This document shows positions 13,531 through 36,600 of a stretch of DNA of 64,000 nt, piece after piece. Positions within the stretch are counted from its first letter, which is position 1, and each line of letters opens with the position of its first letter. The notes beneath the pieces are model-generated. The model saw only the letters and a list, made by a program, of their open reading frames with translations, was not told where the DNA came from and searched no databases. Source of the DNA: Pomacea canaliculata. Taxonomy: Eukaryota > Mollusca > Gastropoda > Architaenioglossa > Ampullariidae. The stretch covers positions 9,601,525 through 9,665,524 of the forward strand of contig NC_037593.1 of the NCBI RefSeq assembly GCF_003073045.1, in the 5' to 3' direction. A program made the translations under genes and the position numbers.

Positions 13531-14395
13531 CAATTTTGAGGTTATTAACCACAAGGTTATCAGGGAAAGGCTTCAGTAAGATAGTGATTTTTTTGGTTGA
13601 TGGTGAGGTCTATTCTATAAAAAAATAAACTTTTTTTGGACTTTTTCCCCCAGGAATAATATTTCTATTTCATGTTAATAAACCTAGTTCACTCAGGTCA
13701 TTGCTTAGTTAGAAGCTTGCCTAGGATTGTGACTTCTGAGCTCACTCTCCCCAGCAGAAATAGAAAACTTCTTTATCAGTGAAAGTAGACATTTGCCTTC
13801 CATCTGTTTTGCTAGACCTGGTGAATCAAAAGTGTACTGCTGCTACAGCTGGCATATTGGACGTTTAACTCATTGATTCCTGCTATGCCTTGAACTGAAA
13901 CTGAACAATTGAGAGATAAACTGAAATGTATTTTTTTTAAAAAGAAATTTTTTTCTATTGAAACTTACAAACCTCATATTTGTTTTGTTTAGATTTCTGT
14001 GCTGAACATCAAAGAAGAAGGCCATGACAAGACTAGGTTGTAGAGCTGAACGATCAGCCATCAGGGTCCAGCTGAATGACTATATCTTTGCCCTGAATTT
14101 GTGTCATTGGACCCTGCTGCCATTGCCTGTTTACTCCTTGATGACTTGAATTCACATTCAACTTGTAACAGCAAAGAGTTGTAACTGTACAGTACACTCC
14201 TTTGTTTTTGTGTCTCACCGCACATTTTGCTGTTCTGTTGTCTTTTCCAGTAAAGCATTAGAAATAGACTAACAGACAACTGACCGTATTCTGTAAGAGA
14301 TGTTTCAAAAAGAAACTGCACATAATTAGATAGGTGGACCAGTGGACTCAGAGACCACAAGCACTTAATAACTATTTGCTAGGAAAGGTATAATT

Positions 14396-24254
<9,859 letters not shown>

Positions 24255-24360
24255 TCATCATTACTGGCTTCATTCACAGCTCTTCCTGCATGATTGTTGT
24301 GAATGTTATCTTTAACAGGTGTTGTGAGATAATAGTTGTCTTAGCCCTCATTTAAAGAAA

Positions 24361-24507
24361 GTTATTGCCCCTATCACAATGCGAAGTATGTTATATTGCT
24401 CCTGTTTGTGTACAAAGTATATTCTTGCCCCAGTCTTTATGCAAGATATGTTATTACCCCTTTCTCTGTGCAGAGTATGATTATTGCCTGTCTTTGCATA
24501 TAGTAAC
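24361..24507. repeat. Minisatellite, five ~30-bp units, in or near the rabphilin 3' UTR
   Basis: Units start at 24361, 24390, 24421, 24450 and 24479. Each has the form GTTATTGCCCC, then TNTCTNTGTGC, then AAAGTAT, with length 29-31 bp and clear divergence between units. The array begins about 105 bp after the rabphilin stop codon and ends about 55 bp before a candidate AATAAA, so it probably lies in the 3' UTR. Confidence 0.75.
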
Positions 24508-24560
24508 TGTATAAAAGGCAGGCTATTCAGGTGCAAGGATTATTTTTTTAATATGCTATG

Positions 24561-24566
24561 AATAAA
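24561..24566 (+). terminator. Candidate polyadenylation signal of rabphilin
   Basis: AATAAA about 310 bp after the stop codon, followed by T-rich sequence. Other AATAAA motifs further right (for example near 26387) could serve a longer 3' UTR. Confidence 0.4.
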
Positions 24567-27500
24567 TTTTATATGTGAAGATATTTTTCAGTTTTCTCTC
24601 GACTGTGTAAACATTAACAAAATTTTTTTTTTTGCACCTGGAATTTCCACTGTGTAGACAAAGAAAACTTAAAGTGTTTTTATATGTTTGATCCCCATTA
24701 TGATTTTTTAAAATAATGCAGCTGCTTTAATACAATGATGGAATATAGCCATCCAGCATTGCTCCTGATTTTAGCTGCTGTTCTGAATCTCCTGACAAAT
24801 CCAGACCATCTTTATTTTGCTTGTTACAATTGGGAAAAGAGTAGAAATAGTAAATACATATATAATTACACAGATCATTTTTGAGGAGGCTAATTTGTTA
24901 GCCTTGCTTTTGATGTTGTAGCATTAGTTAAGCTTTTGCTTTTTTATGTTTTAAAACATTCCAACTCCTGATTTAGACATTGCACTCAGAATGTTTTTAA
25001 TTTTTACAATTTTTTTTTTTTGGGGGGAGCACATTTAAAATGGACGAAGAATATGTGATTCTACACAAGTCTGCTGTGTTCCTGGAGAGTTTTGTTTGCT
25101 TGTCTGTACATTTGTGTGTCAGTCTATTGCCAAAGAAAGTTTGTATAGGCCGTCTGTCAGCAACAGTTTGGTTTTCCTTTGACCTCTTGTGCCTATCAGT
25201 ATTTGCATGCAGGCTTTGTTAGGTCGGTCTATCTGCCAGTCACTTTTGTGCCGACATTGTTAGAAAACTGTTGTTGTCAGCATAAACATCTTTTTTTGCT
25301 TGATTATTCTATATGGGTGAATAGATTTTTTTCTTAAATATAAAGGCTTTTGAATTTTTTTAAATTGTAGCTGATCTGTGAAATCCCTACAACTTGAAAA
25401 TGCATTTAAATTTGTGTGTGTATGCATATTTTTATGCATGTGGTAGCAGAATAATTATATATTTGTTAGTTGAATATTTTAAAATTATAAATATTGTTGA
25501 CATATATTTCAGGAGTTATTTATTTAAAAATAACAAATTGGAGATAGTGACCGAAGTGCCCTTAACCTGCTGTAGGTGGGCTTAGTGAACTTGAAGATAT
25601 GAACACATGCACCCCAGAACACAGCATATGTTCACATGAATGTGTGCTTGCATGCACACACACTCTCATGCAGCTGTGAAAGTGGAATGTTATGAATTTT
25701 GCATTTCTATAAAGGTTGTAAAAATGAGAGTAAGTCCTAAAGCATCCAATGCCTTTATCACACCAACCACACCCTTATTCAACCTTGTCAAAACTACTGA
25801 AAACATAAACTGAACCCTTGACTCCAACTCAACACAAGACCAAAAATCTCACTTTACAGCCGATCTGGAACTGTACTGCCATTTACGTAAACGAACACTC
25901 CTTCCCTCTTATATCACCATTTATAATGAATAGACAGGGGTAAAAAATCAGTTAACCTTGTACTGTGAGGTTTTTTTAATATGCAGGTAACTCTTTTAAC
26001 TTGAGGGTTTTTAAAAAAAAAAAAAACGTAATACATTTAGGTAATGCTTGCTTTCTCATTATCAGTTAAATACAACCAACAGCAATAAATCTTTGTTATA
26101 CATTTACTGCTGTGTAAACTGTTGTCATTGGTTTTTATGTTGTTCTTTTGCAGCCTGATGAATATTAAACCAAAGAACATGCCTGATACAGTGCAACAGA
26201 TTGAGATTCATGTTACATGGATTAACATCAGTTAAAAAAAGGTTTTTGCTTGAAACAAAAATGGTGAATGCTGTTCTGCATTGTACATTCCTTTACATTA
26301 TCAATCATTACAACAGTTTCATCCAGTGTTATAGTGGCTTAACTCTCGAGCTATTTGTTTAACAAGATAGTCTAGAAAAGGCTTGGAATAAATGAGGTTT
26401 GTTCTAATTCTGCATCATTAAAATATACATTACTGGAGGATGGTGAAATAATGGTGAAATAATTTTTTTAATCAGTGATGGACAGAAAATTGTTGCAAAA
26501 GCTCAAAAGCCAGTTTAGAATCCTCTTGGAAACTCACCCCCCCCCCCATCCCAACACACACAAAGCATTGACTTGTTTGTTGTCTTGCCATCTACCCTCC
26601 CTCAGCTGTAAGCTTGATGTTGCTACACTCCAATCACTGTAACTAAATCTTTGGAAAAAAACAGACATCCTCAGACTTGAAGTAAAATAATTTTCTTTGT
26701 ATCTCTAATCGCTTACATCATAATACAGTCAATATTTTACTGTCTGTATGTAAGAGATTATTTACTTCGGAATTTGTTGGGGATTGATCTGTGAAGATTT
26801 AGAACAGTCTGATGTAGTTATAGTGGTCTAAAACACTTTATTGTTTTAAAAGTGAGATTTTCTAGAGCAGTATATGTAACATTTGTTCAAAACATTACTC
26901 TGAAAGAAATGATTTATCAGCAGGTGGGGTGTACTATACTTGTAATGTTTCCAAGTTTATACAAAGAAAGGTGTGCCATCTTTAATGACCAGATCATGAA
27001 ATCCATATTCTGAAGAATTTTTGTGTGAATCACATTCAGTTTTTCAGCCACATTCCAAAAGGTATCTATAGGCTTAGAATACTGTAAAGTTGCTGTGTGA
27101 ACGAAAGATACTTTGTAACTCTAGAATTTATTAGATGTTGTAACTAGTGCAACCCTGCTGGTGTCCTGGACCAGATACTTGGAGACTGTGGGAAAATTGT
27201 TGATTGCAGAGGTTTTGATCAAAACATGTAATGAAACAGATTGATAAAGCATGAATACCATTTGGTTTTATTCAAAAATTGGGTAATCATAGTGGGACAG
27301 AGACAGGGAGCAGAAAGAGAAAATGCTCATTAGATCCATTTGAAATGTTTAAAAAAATTGACCAGCATACCATTTATATAACTCTGTGATATGTAAGAAA
27401 TGAGATGAAATTTCATTTGTTCAAAACTAATCTGTACCGTTGAAACTGACTAGCACCGCAGCCACTTATTTTTAAATTTTTTTCTCACTTTGGAGAATTA

Positions 27501-30500
27501 GCTCATAGCTGCTCTTACTTACTTAAGAATTTACCTTTAGAAATCAGCTTGTGCATCTGTACCGACAGCGTAGGTCTCTTTCACACTGGCAGTCAGCAGC
27601 AGTGTCACTCTATTTTTGCCTTTTGAGTTCAAGGTCTGTTGCGACAGATGATGCTGTGATGTTTGCAGTACACAAAACATCCATAAGAGCAGAAACTATA
27701 AAAACATTTGTGATAAGGGAAAATTCTCTTCTCTTTCCTTAGGGATGGGTACCATATTATGGTCTCAGCTGTTTAGTGGGACAGGGACAGGGAGCAGAAA
27801 GAGAAAATGCTCATTAAATCCACTCATGCCTTTTACTGTAGCACAGACTCTGAACACAGAGTGGGTCTGCCACCAAATGGGCAGGATTTTCCTGTTTATA
27901 CATCTAACATAAATTTGTGGAAGAAGACAATTAAAAAAGAGACATTTACAGAGTTTTACAGATGGTAGAATTTATGCCTCATTATCACCAGCCTGGCATT
28001 TAAGCTCATAGTAAAAAAAAGATAATGAATAGTACAACGGAAATAAAGAAAGGAACATTTTTGGAGTGAGGAAGGGTGTTTAAGGGCTCTGAAGCAAGAG
28101 CAAATGCCATATATGTTTGTATAATTTGTAACACTTCAAGGACATAAGCCATGGGACCACATATTTTTCATGACAAAACCTACAGTTCATTTGCAGACTG
28201 AAATATTTTATAGATAATAACTAAAAAAACATTTAAAGGTTTTACATTTATTGTTCTCTTTAAAAATGCCTTGAATCTTCATATTACAATGGTTTATCAT
28301 TACAAGTGTAAGTAATTTATTTTTTACTTATAAAAAATTATAATTATGTCATGAAAGTTAGAGCCACCAAAACAAAAGTGTAATAATAGTCACAACTTTA
28401 TCGATTTGCTACAGAAATTTCAGAAAGATGTTACTTTAAAAAAAGTTACTGTTTCAGTAGTTAACCAAAAGGGTAACACTCCATTTTTCAAATTGAACCA
28501 GAGTGAAACATGAAATTAAAATGCACAGTTGCTAGCAAGTTAACAGAATATACAGCTGTGAATAGTTTGAGAAAAAAATTGAATAGTAAATTTTCAGTAT
28601 TTTATTTTTTTAAAAATGCATGGATTGACCTAAATTTGTGCTGGTGATGTCACTGAAATGACAATATGAAAGCTTTGAGCATATTGTCATGAAGCATAGC
28701 CCAATGAGCAAGTTGACATGCGTGAGTTCATGGATTTGTTAAGAACTGCAATGTGTCTGCTGAATGTTCCCTGACTTCAAGAATTATGATCTATTAATGA
28801 ACTAGCTATACCAATTATAAAAAAAAAAATCATGAAATTTGGAGTTGGATTAGCCTTTAAAGGTTAAGGTGGGGAATTGATGTTTTATGCCAAACCAGCA
28901 ACTTAGGCTATATCATGGCAAAGCTGCCAGGCCTGTAAACAGGTGCCACATGCAGAGAAAGAATAGCGTGCCTACAGTGGGATCTGAACAAAGCCAATCC
29001 TCATGGTATTTAAAGGGGCATAAATCATAGACATGTTTGTTCAAGTACCCGCATAAAAGGTGCAATCTGTTGTTTGTTTTATTTTGTTTACAGGCATTTT
29101 CTTAAAAAATAACTTAAGCAAACATATAAATATATATTTACATTTTTGTCTTTAAACATCACTTCCTAGTGTGCCTATTGTTATACTAACGAAATATGGA
29201 GCATTATTCATTACAGACATTTAAGCAATTACATGCAGATGTCAAGGTTATCAATGTTGACTTACCAATTTTGGCATTAGTGATTGCACAAAGTTTCTCT
29301 TATAAACATGGAAAAATGTTAGCAACAGACCCCAGTTCTTGAGAATTTTTGTAGGAAAATTTTCTTATATTCACCTTCACTTAATGTTTAAGTTATAGGA
29401 TCATTGTTATCTTTGAACTTTGATGTGTGTGGAAAAAAAAAAAGGGATACAAATTATTGAAATGCTTACAATTTTTTGCATGTTTATCTTCTTATGACTT
29501 ATAAGCTAATTGAAACATTTATTTAAAATGCACACAAGTTCTTTTAAAAACACCACTATAATATTGTTTTCTTCAGATTATTAGCAAAATAAATTATACA
29601 TTCACTTTGAATGAGCTTTGTTGTTGATGAGTGCATGGTAAATATGTGTAAAAATCTGTTAACTTTAAGTAGATGTGCAGTTATTATCAAGCTGCATCAG
29701 AAAAATCACTATTTGTGGAATTGAGTAGAGGTTCAGTTTAGTTTGTAAGCTAAAATTTATACATCTAACACCATTAAGCTTAAGAAAATAATAAAGGAAC
29801 TTGAAATAGCAAGTAAGAATCTTCCTGTGACAGATAAATAGCTCTTCCAGGTTCATCACATACTTTTCGCAATACTTATTACTTGCACTTCTCATTCATT
29901 GAAACCAGCGTTCAAATACAAAGAGCATGACACCTATTATCTCAGCAATGGGTACAAGGCTTTGAGGGACGTGACTAGAAAGTTATACACTTAGTTGGTA
30001 CTGATTTAACAGAGCATGAGGTGGAAGGAGAGGGGTTCTACTTTCCATGTACCATATCCTGGAGACAGCCACTAGGTTATGGAATGATTTCACCAGAATA
30101 AAAATTCTGTAAAAGGGAAAAATCACTACTTTTGAAAATAAAAACCATGAATGGCCTAAACTTGCTTACACAAGTAGCAAAAATAGCACTCGAATTCCAC
30201 ATAAAATACTGGCTTTTAATGTTTGGCTCAGGGGATGCTGTGTTTTACCACCCAACATTTGTCAAAAATAATTTTCCTTCAAATTGTTTTTGGAGTTATT
30301 ATCTTCCAAAATTATCAAGGCATCTGCTCAACTTGATGGTTGTCACTTTTGATTCATGTTCTTTAGAATTTCAGTTAACTACTGACTCTAAGCAGAAGGG
30401 TTGCAAAGATGGTAGATAATTTTAATCATGCCAGATCCTGAATTTTATTATTAAACAATTAAATATCCATGAATGGATCAGCGTACTGTCAATGTAAACT

Positions 30501-30676
30501 TTTGATAACTGCTAGTCCTTGGCTATGAAAAAGATGTTTAATCTGTGCATGTTTCATGGTCTGTAACAGGCTGAGTAAAGTCTTTGTACTAAGCTGAAGT
30601 CTTTCCCTAAGTCTTCAGGCAGAGCAGAGAACAATCAATGCCCTCTTCATAGAAGTGACTGGTCAATACCACTGAC
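24567..30676. other. Long gene-free stretch between rabphilin and TBCCD1
   Basis: The two genes converge here. AT-rich DNA without a supported exon. It includes the direct repeat pair at 27291-27340 and 27775-27822, short homopolymer runs (A around 26010, C around 26538), and a minus-strand AATAAA at about 30444-30449 that suits TBCCD1. Part of the left side may be rabphilin 3' UTR. Confidence 0.5.
27291..27822. repeat. Pair of ~50-bp direct repeats 484 bp apart
   Basis: 27291-27340 and 27775-27822 share AGTGGGACAG, then GACAGGGAGCAGAAAGAG and AAAATGCTCATTA, with only a few differences over about 48 bp. The 435 bp between them has no recognised motif. The pair could mark a local duplication or two pieces of an unnamed repeat. 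Confidence 0.75.
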
Positions 30677-33600
30677 TCAAGACTGACCATGATGCTGCTG
30701 GGGAACAGCCAGACTGTCCAGCTCCCGCTTGTGTCCAGTCTCAGCCAGCCACATCTGTGACAATGTGTAAATAATTACATCACTGACACCACTCATGTAA
30801 TTTATTTACAAAAAGATTTTTGAGAACACCTTCATGAGTAGTTTATAGAAAACAGATATTCCTTGTCATTTCTGTCTTCCAAATGACATCCTGGGGAACT
30901 GTAAGTAAAATATTTTTCAGTAAAATTTCTTGTATATGACATGTGAAGATGACACACTCAAGAAGCAGCACCGAAATAATGATTTATTATGATTATTTAG
31001 ACCTTTCATAATTACAGAAAGGTAGGGTGGGGCAATGGTCTAAAAAGGAGTTACACCATAATTAAAATCATTAATTATTCTTGAGCAGTTAAGTTTAGTA
31101 AAGCTGGATATTGGCAGCAGCCTTATGATCTTTTCCCTTTTTGGGAATAGGGGATGACTCACGTGAAATCTGCTCTCTACCAAAGCCTGAAATTCTCGAC
31201 GTTGTTCTCTGTTGAGACCTGCTTCTTTCACAGTACGCTGCCAGCTATCAACCTGTTTTTGTCGCTGGACAACTGCCCGATGGTATCGCCCAGGGAGACC
31301 TCCAGGAATAGACTGAAATAATGAATCCCCTTATATTCTTACTGAACTAGAAATGGTTATCATAATGTCTGGTATTATTAAACTGCTACACTGATCTTAT
31401 TCTGCTATGCATCTTTGATCGCAAGGCACTGTTGATATTGGGCATTTGTAATCCTCTCTTTTTTTTTAAAAGAAAAAAAAAACCCCCAAAATGAATGCTC
31501 TAAATACATGTAGATTTGTGACTATTAGAAATGTGAATAATATATTATTTAGAAGTCTGTGTTTAGTGACATTATTATTTCTGAATGTTCATTGCAAATT
31601 TTACTGCTTACCTCTTGAATGTGTTAAAAAGTATGTTGCAGATTTGCAGATTTATCTCACATTTTGTAAAACAAATTACAGGCAATGGGCACTTTTTGTC
31701 ATGATCATCAGTTTGATATCTTGTTAAGCTATTTTCAACATACACCAGTGTTCTACCTTTGAGCGCTTCTTAACTATACTTCTTGACTAAAATGATTGAA
31801 ACATCGTGTTGATGTTGGTTTCAAAAGAAGCATTATATGTCAAAGATTTACAAGAGATAGCACAGAAATGAAAAGTATAGTCTTTACTTTAGTTGGGCCA
31901 TCCATCTGGAAAGGAATAACAGAGATGCCAAAGTCTGCAGGTGGCAGCAGTTCCCATGCAGGCGTTTCATCACTGTGATCTGGTCCTGTAGGCAACAAGA
32001 ACTGAAAGACCTTAAACAATGCCCCTCACACACTCACTTGCTCCCTCACTCAGACACAACAACATGCACATTTTCACATCTTTACAAACTTTTATGCCTG
32101 CAGAATTATTCAAATGCCAGATTATATCTCAGCTTAATAATCAACCAGAGGTTAAATGAAAATGACCACAAACAAATCATACTTTAAACCATAAACACTA
32201 CTGTAAGACGCAAAGACAGAGGACTCAAAACAGTAATGTAATATTTCTAATAATATATACCGGGATAAGAATTTCTTTGCCGAGTGACACTGGAACGTGT
32301 CTTAATAATGACCACTTTCTTGACAATCACTAATCACACACCTGTAGTGGGACGGCATGGATTATTGTGTATGTGTATTGCATATTGTATATACCAAAAT
32401 GAAATTGCTTGCACACACATGCACACTTACACATACAAAATGTACGTACTATACAAACACTATACATCATCCACATTTCTCACTATCAAAGGTGAGATTT
32501 TAAAAATTGTTGTGCACAAGTTGTTACTCCTATATACATCCTGCACACACAAACATGCAAAACTGCATGCATGGATTTACAGTTGTTCGCATTTGCACTG
32601 TACATACTGTATACAGTATGAAGAAGAAGCATTCAACAGTGTTTTGACTTGAACCAATGAAGTTCAATGAGGCAAGGTATAAACAGCAAGATATATGGGG
32701 AAACATCCTTGCACATGCACATTAGGCACCTAATAATTTCAGGTCTGTGGAATCCAAAAGAACCACCGTGCTTATAATTTCTGGCAGATTGGCAGATGAG
32801 CATTATTTCTGCTCCTGAGATTGCATGCATCTTTATAAATTTTACTGTACAATGCACACTGTACACTTGACACTTGAACAAGCTTCTCACCAATGCAGAG
32901 GGGGTTGTCCCAAAGGTTGACGGAAGCTGTTAGCCCAGCATATGACATGTGTTCTTCTAGGTGAGAGTAGTAAGTATTGTAGGGTGCCAGCATGAGTTTT
33001 TTATTGCCACTAAGCAGCAAGGGTCGATTAGATGTCAGTAAATAGAATGTGCACTGTGTGCAGCCACTGCAAAAAATGAAGGCAGCATTTTCCAACACTT
33101 GAGAACTAAAAACAATTCATTCCTTAGGTTCTCAATTTTACCTCAACTCAACTAGTGCTTTTAGATATTTAGAAATTTATATGAAAAGAACAAAGAAATT
33201 TGCAGTAGTCAAAAGTATCTGCAACTTATATAAATATGCGCATCAAACTGTGCTTAAAAAATTTCTTCCAATTAGCTTTAGTTAAATCTTCACCATTCAT
33301 GAATGTAATTCTTTACAAAGCATATATTTTAAATAAAAGTCTTTTTCTGAGAGGAGGGGCGTTTACTGTCACTGCTCTATAATCAGCACCATATAGGTAT
33401 GTTGCATCCATTACCATCTGCTACATTTGCAGAGTAAGAACTCCATGACTTGCCTGATCATTATGCTTCGACATGGGCAGATGACAGTGACACCCTCACA
33501 GTTGCTGATGTGAACAAAGGCCTCAATGGCACCAAGCACCACTGTAGTGTTGCGGCATTTCTCAACTGTTACTGACCTATTATACAATAAGCCAATTTAA

Positions 33601-36600
33601 GGTTTCTGAATAATGTCAAATATCTATCAAAGATGAATGTACTGTTATGCACAAGTCATTTCTCCAATGTCTACATGCACAAACAGAAATAATGTGTAGT
33701 ATTTTATAAACCTGAAGCCTGATCCAGACTGAAAAATCAATTACATGCATATGCACCGAGGAATGGAGACAAATAGTATTACTTCATACCAGGGAATAAA
33801 GAATTAAAAAAAAAACCACCAAAAAACAAGCATTAATGTACAAATGGGGAAAAAACAAATCATTGGATCAAAGAGACACCCAAAATTATCCCCATGTCCT
33901 GGGATAGACTCTTCACAGTGTTTAATTATATTTCATTACAAAAAATTATCAGCAACATAAAAACTAACATAAATTGTATTTATAAATTTCTAATTTGTAT
34001 TTAAAATGAGTATCATGTCCTTGCTAATAAATCACATTGTCAAACAAGGAGGCCTTTTTCTAAGTTCCTTGCAGTCTAAATAAAAGAGAGGAAAAAGTGG
34101 AACAATGGCTTACCTTAGGGGAGAAAGCAAGTAGATATAGGAAAAGTGACTCCGGTGAATTTTGATTGTGCTCCTTTCCAGTGTTCCAGAACTCTAAAAC
34201 ATTCCATTTCATTTACTAAAAATTTATAACTTCATACTGCATGTTTCTAATGCAGGTGATTTAGCATTGATTTAATAACTGATGTGTATCTTTGACAGTG
34301 TTGTGAAACTAGAGCACCATTGTAGGATAAACATATTGTATCTCAATATATCACAACCATATTCTCTTGCTTCTCAATTTGGTTTTAGACATAATAACAA
34401 TAAAGTTAATTTATAGAGCGCTTTATCCCACCATTAAAGGTTAGCTTAAAGCACTTGATAAAAAAAATATAAACACAGAATACATACACAGATGCATGAA
34501 ACAGAACATGCAAACATATCTAAAGAATGCAATATGGCAGGATGAAAGATATTTAGTCTCCTTTTGCTCCCAGCTTGCTGAATGCAGTTGAACAACTGTA
34601 AGCAAGACTGCAAATGTTCCTATCCACACCACAATTCTAGTAAAATAAAGCAAAAGTTGGTTGATATAGCGCCTTATCCCTACTTGTTGGCAAGCTCAAA
34701 ATGCTTCACAAGAGGTGGTGACTTTGTTCACTGGTATGACGAACACTTTCTTGTTTTGAATGCCTCAAAGACTAAGAAAATGATTTTCAACTTTCAGATG
34801 AACAGGGCTGAGGCAGTCATCAGTATTATCCATTATGATGCCATCGAGGTAGTTGATACTCATAGAAATATCTAGGTACTACCTTTGATAACAAGCTTAA
34901 ACGGGACATCAACATTGACATAATCCTCCATAACAGCCTTTTGTACCTCCTATGGAAACTCAAATCTTTCTCTATCAGCTCTGTCATCCTCGCTTGGTTT
35001 TATCAGTCCTTCATTGAAAGTCTCATCACTTTTTCTTTCATCTCTTGGTTCCACAGCCTCTCCCTAGGGAACAGATAGTCTTGTCTCCCTTGTTAATATC
35101 TGTTCCAAGATCACCGGAACCAGACAGAGGGATTTGGCAGCCTTTTGTCATCAGCCAATCCTCAGGTAGGCATCACGCATCCTCTCTATTTCTGATCAGC
35201 CATTCACTTGATAAACTACTGGCTGCGATCTTGTACTAGCCTGAGGTGGCCTGGGGTCACCCACTGTATCTGCTGTTGTTGGAATATGTGTGTGTAAGAG
35301 AGAGAATGTGTGTGTGAAAGAGACACTATTTTAACACATACATTTATATTATCTTTTATATTAAATATATACCATTGCTAGTATGAGCACTGTTTTGAAT
35401 TGCTCCTGGGGATCAATAAAATTGTATTGTATTAAGTCAAAATAAACAGCTCCAACAATGATGTCAACAGCCTAGAAATAACTCTACTGCTCACTTACCC
35501 TGGCTATTGTCTGCTTACTGACTTGGCTCATTATGATGAGCTTGTTTCTGAAAAAAACCATTAGATTTTACACCATTTTCTTCAACTTTGAGGATAAGAG
35601 AGACAAAACCATTGCCATAACCTGTCAAACCACATAGTGTGAAAAGGACTACACTAAGGATTTGAATCTTGTGGCGCTCAGCTGCTGGAAACATTTATAA
35701 AACTGAAATTGCTCTTTGCAATGTAAAACAAAGCCTCAAACTCAGAAAGAGGTGTTTTAAGTGGAATGCCTCATAGGGCCATGTTCCCAGAATCTTAGTT
35801 GTCATGTCTTGGTGTGTGATCTCAATAAAAGCAATCCAGTAACAGAGAGATTAAAATTTCAACCATTCTGCAGTTGAATTATTCGGATGCTTACAGTCTG
35901 CATTTCTTGTGGTTTTGAAAAACTGCTATTTTAGCACAAGTTGCACAACTTGCAACTCACCCAGTCACATGCTCTTTGGGAACAATTTGAGCATTGGTTG
36001 CTATCTTTCCTCTCTTTGTGCTTGTAGAAACTGTGGTAGCATCTCTTTCCCCCTCACCTGTAGAGCATAACTTAGAGAATTTACATAGTTAAACATTTCA
36101 GAACAACACGTCTTTGGGAAAGAAATTCAAAAGGATGCACTGTCCTGATGAATTAAACAAAGTGAAAACACTGGCTGGGTATCTGCAGCATCTGTCAAAC
36201 AACGTTATAATGTAATTAGAACTATTTGGCAGCAAGATATTTGCAATGGAACTATGAGGGAAGAAACTACAGAAATCAGAGGACCACCCCTCCCTTTTAG
36301 CTTAGCGCTGTTTATTGGGTTCTTTCCATTTGGCCATCAGGACAAATATTCCAATATACTACCAACATATTAAGCTATTCTGCAACATCAGTTGAACTCA
36401 AATACCACAAAATAATTTTGTGCAGATCTTAAGTGTCCCATAATCTTGAGTTTTTGTTTAGGTTAGTGTTGCATTCCACTCACCCCCAAATGGCCAGGAA
36501 AGACGAGTTCCCAGAGCAATACATGCAGACACACTGTATGGGTTCATTATAAGATTATCCTTGAGCCAGATTAGAAACTGACGTAGACTGAATGTTTTAG

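Larger units (their letters stand above)
10325..14395. other. Intergenic region between RNF10 and rabphilin
   Basis: RNF10 (leftward) and rabphilin (rightward) are divergent, about 4.1 kb apart. The first few hundred bases right of 10324 must hold the RNF10 promoter; no TATA box stands out. The rest is AT-rich and has no supported gene. It contains the SINE at 13010-13250 and a partial relative at about 13440-13530. An open frame of 114 codons on the minus strand at 12546-12890 has no recognisable motif. Confidence 0.6.

Noticed and set aside
32284-32652. 122-codon plus-strand open frame
   Set aside because: Antisense in a TBCCD1 intron; composition reflects CA/TA-rich simple sequence.
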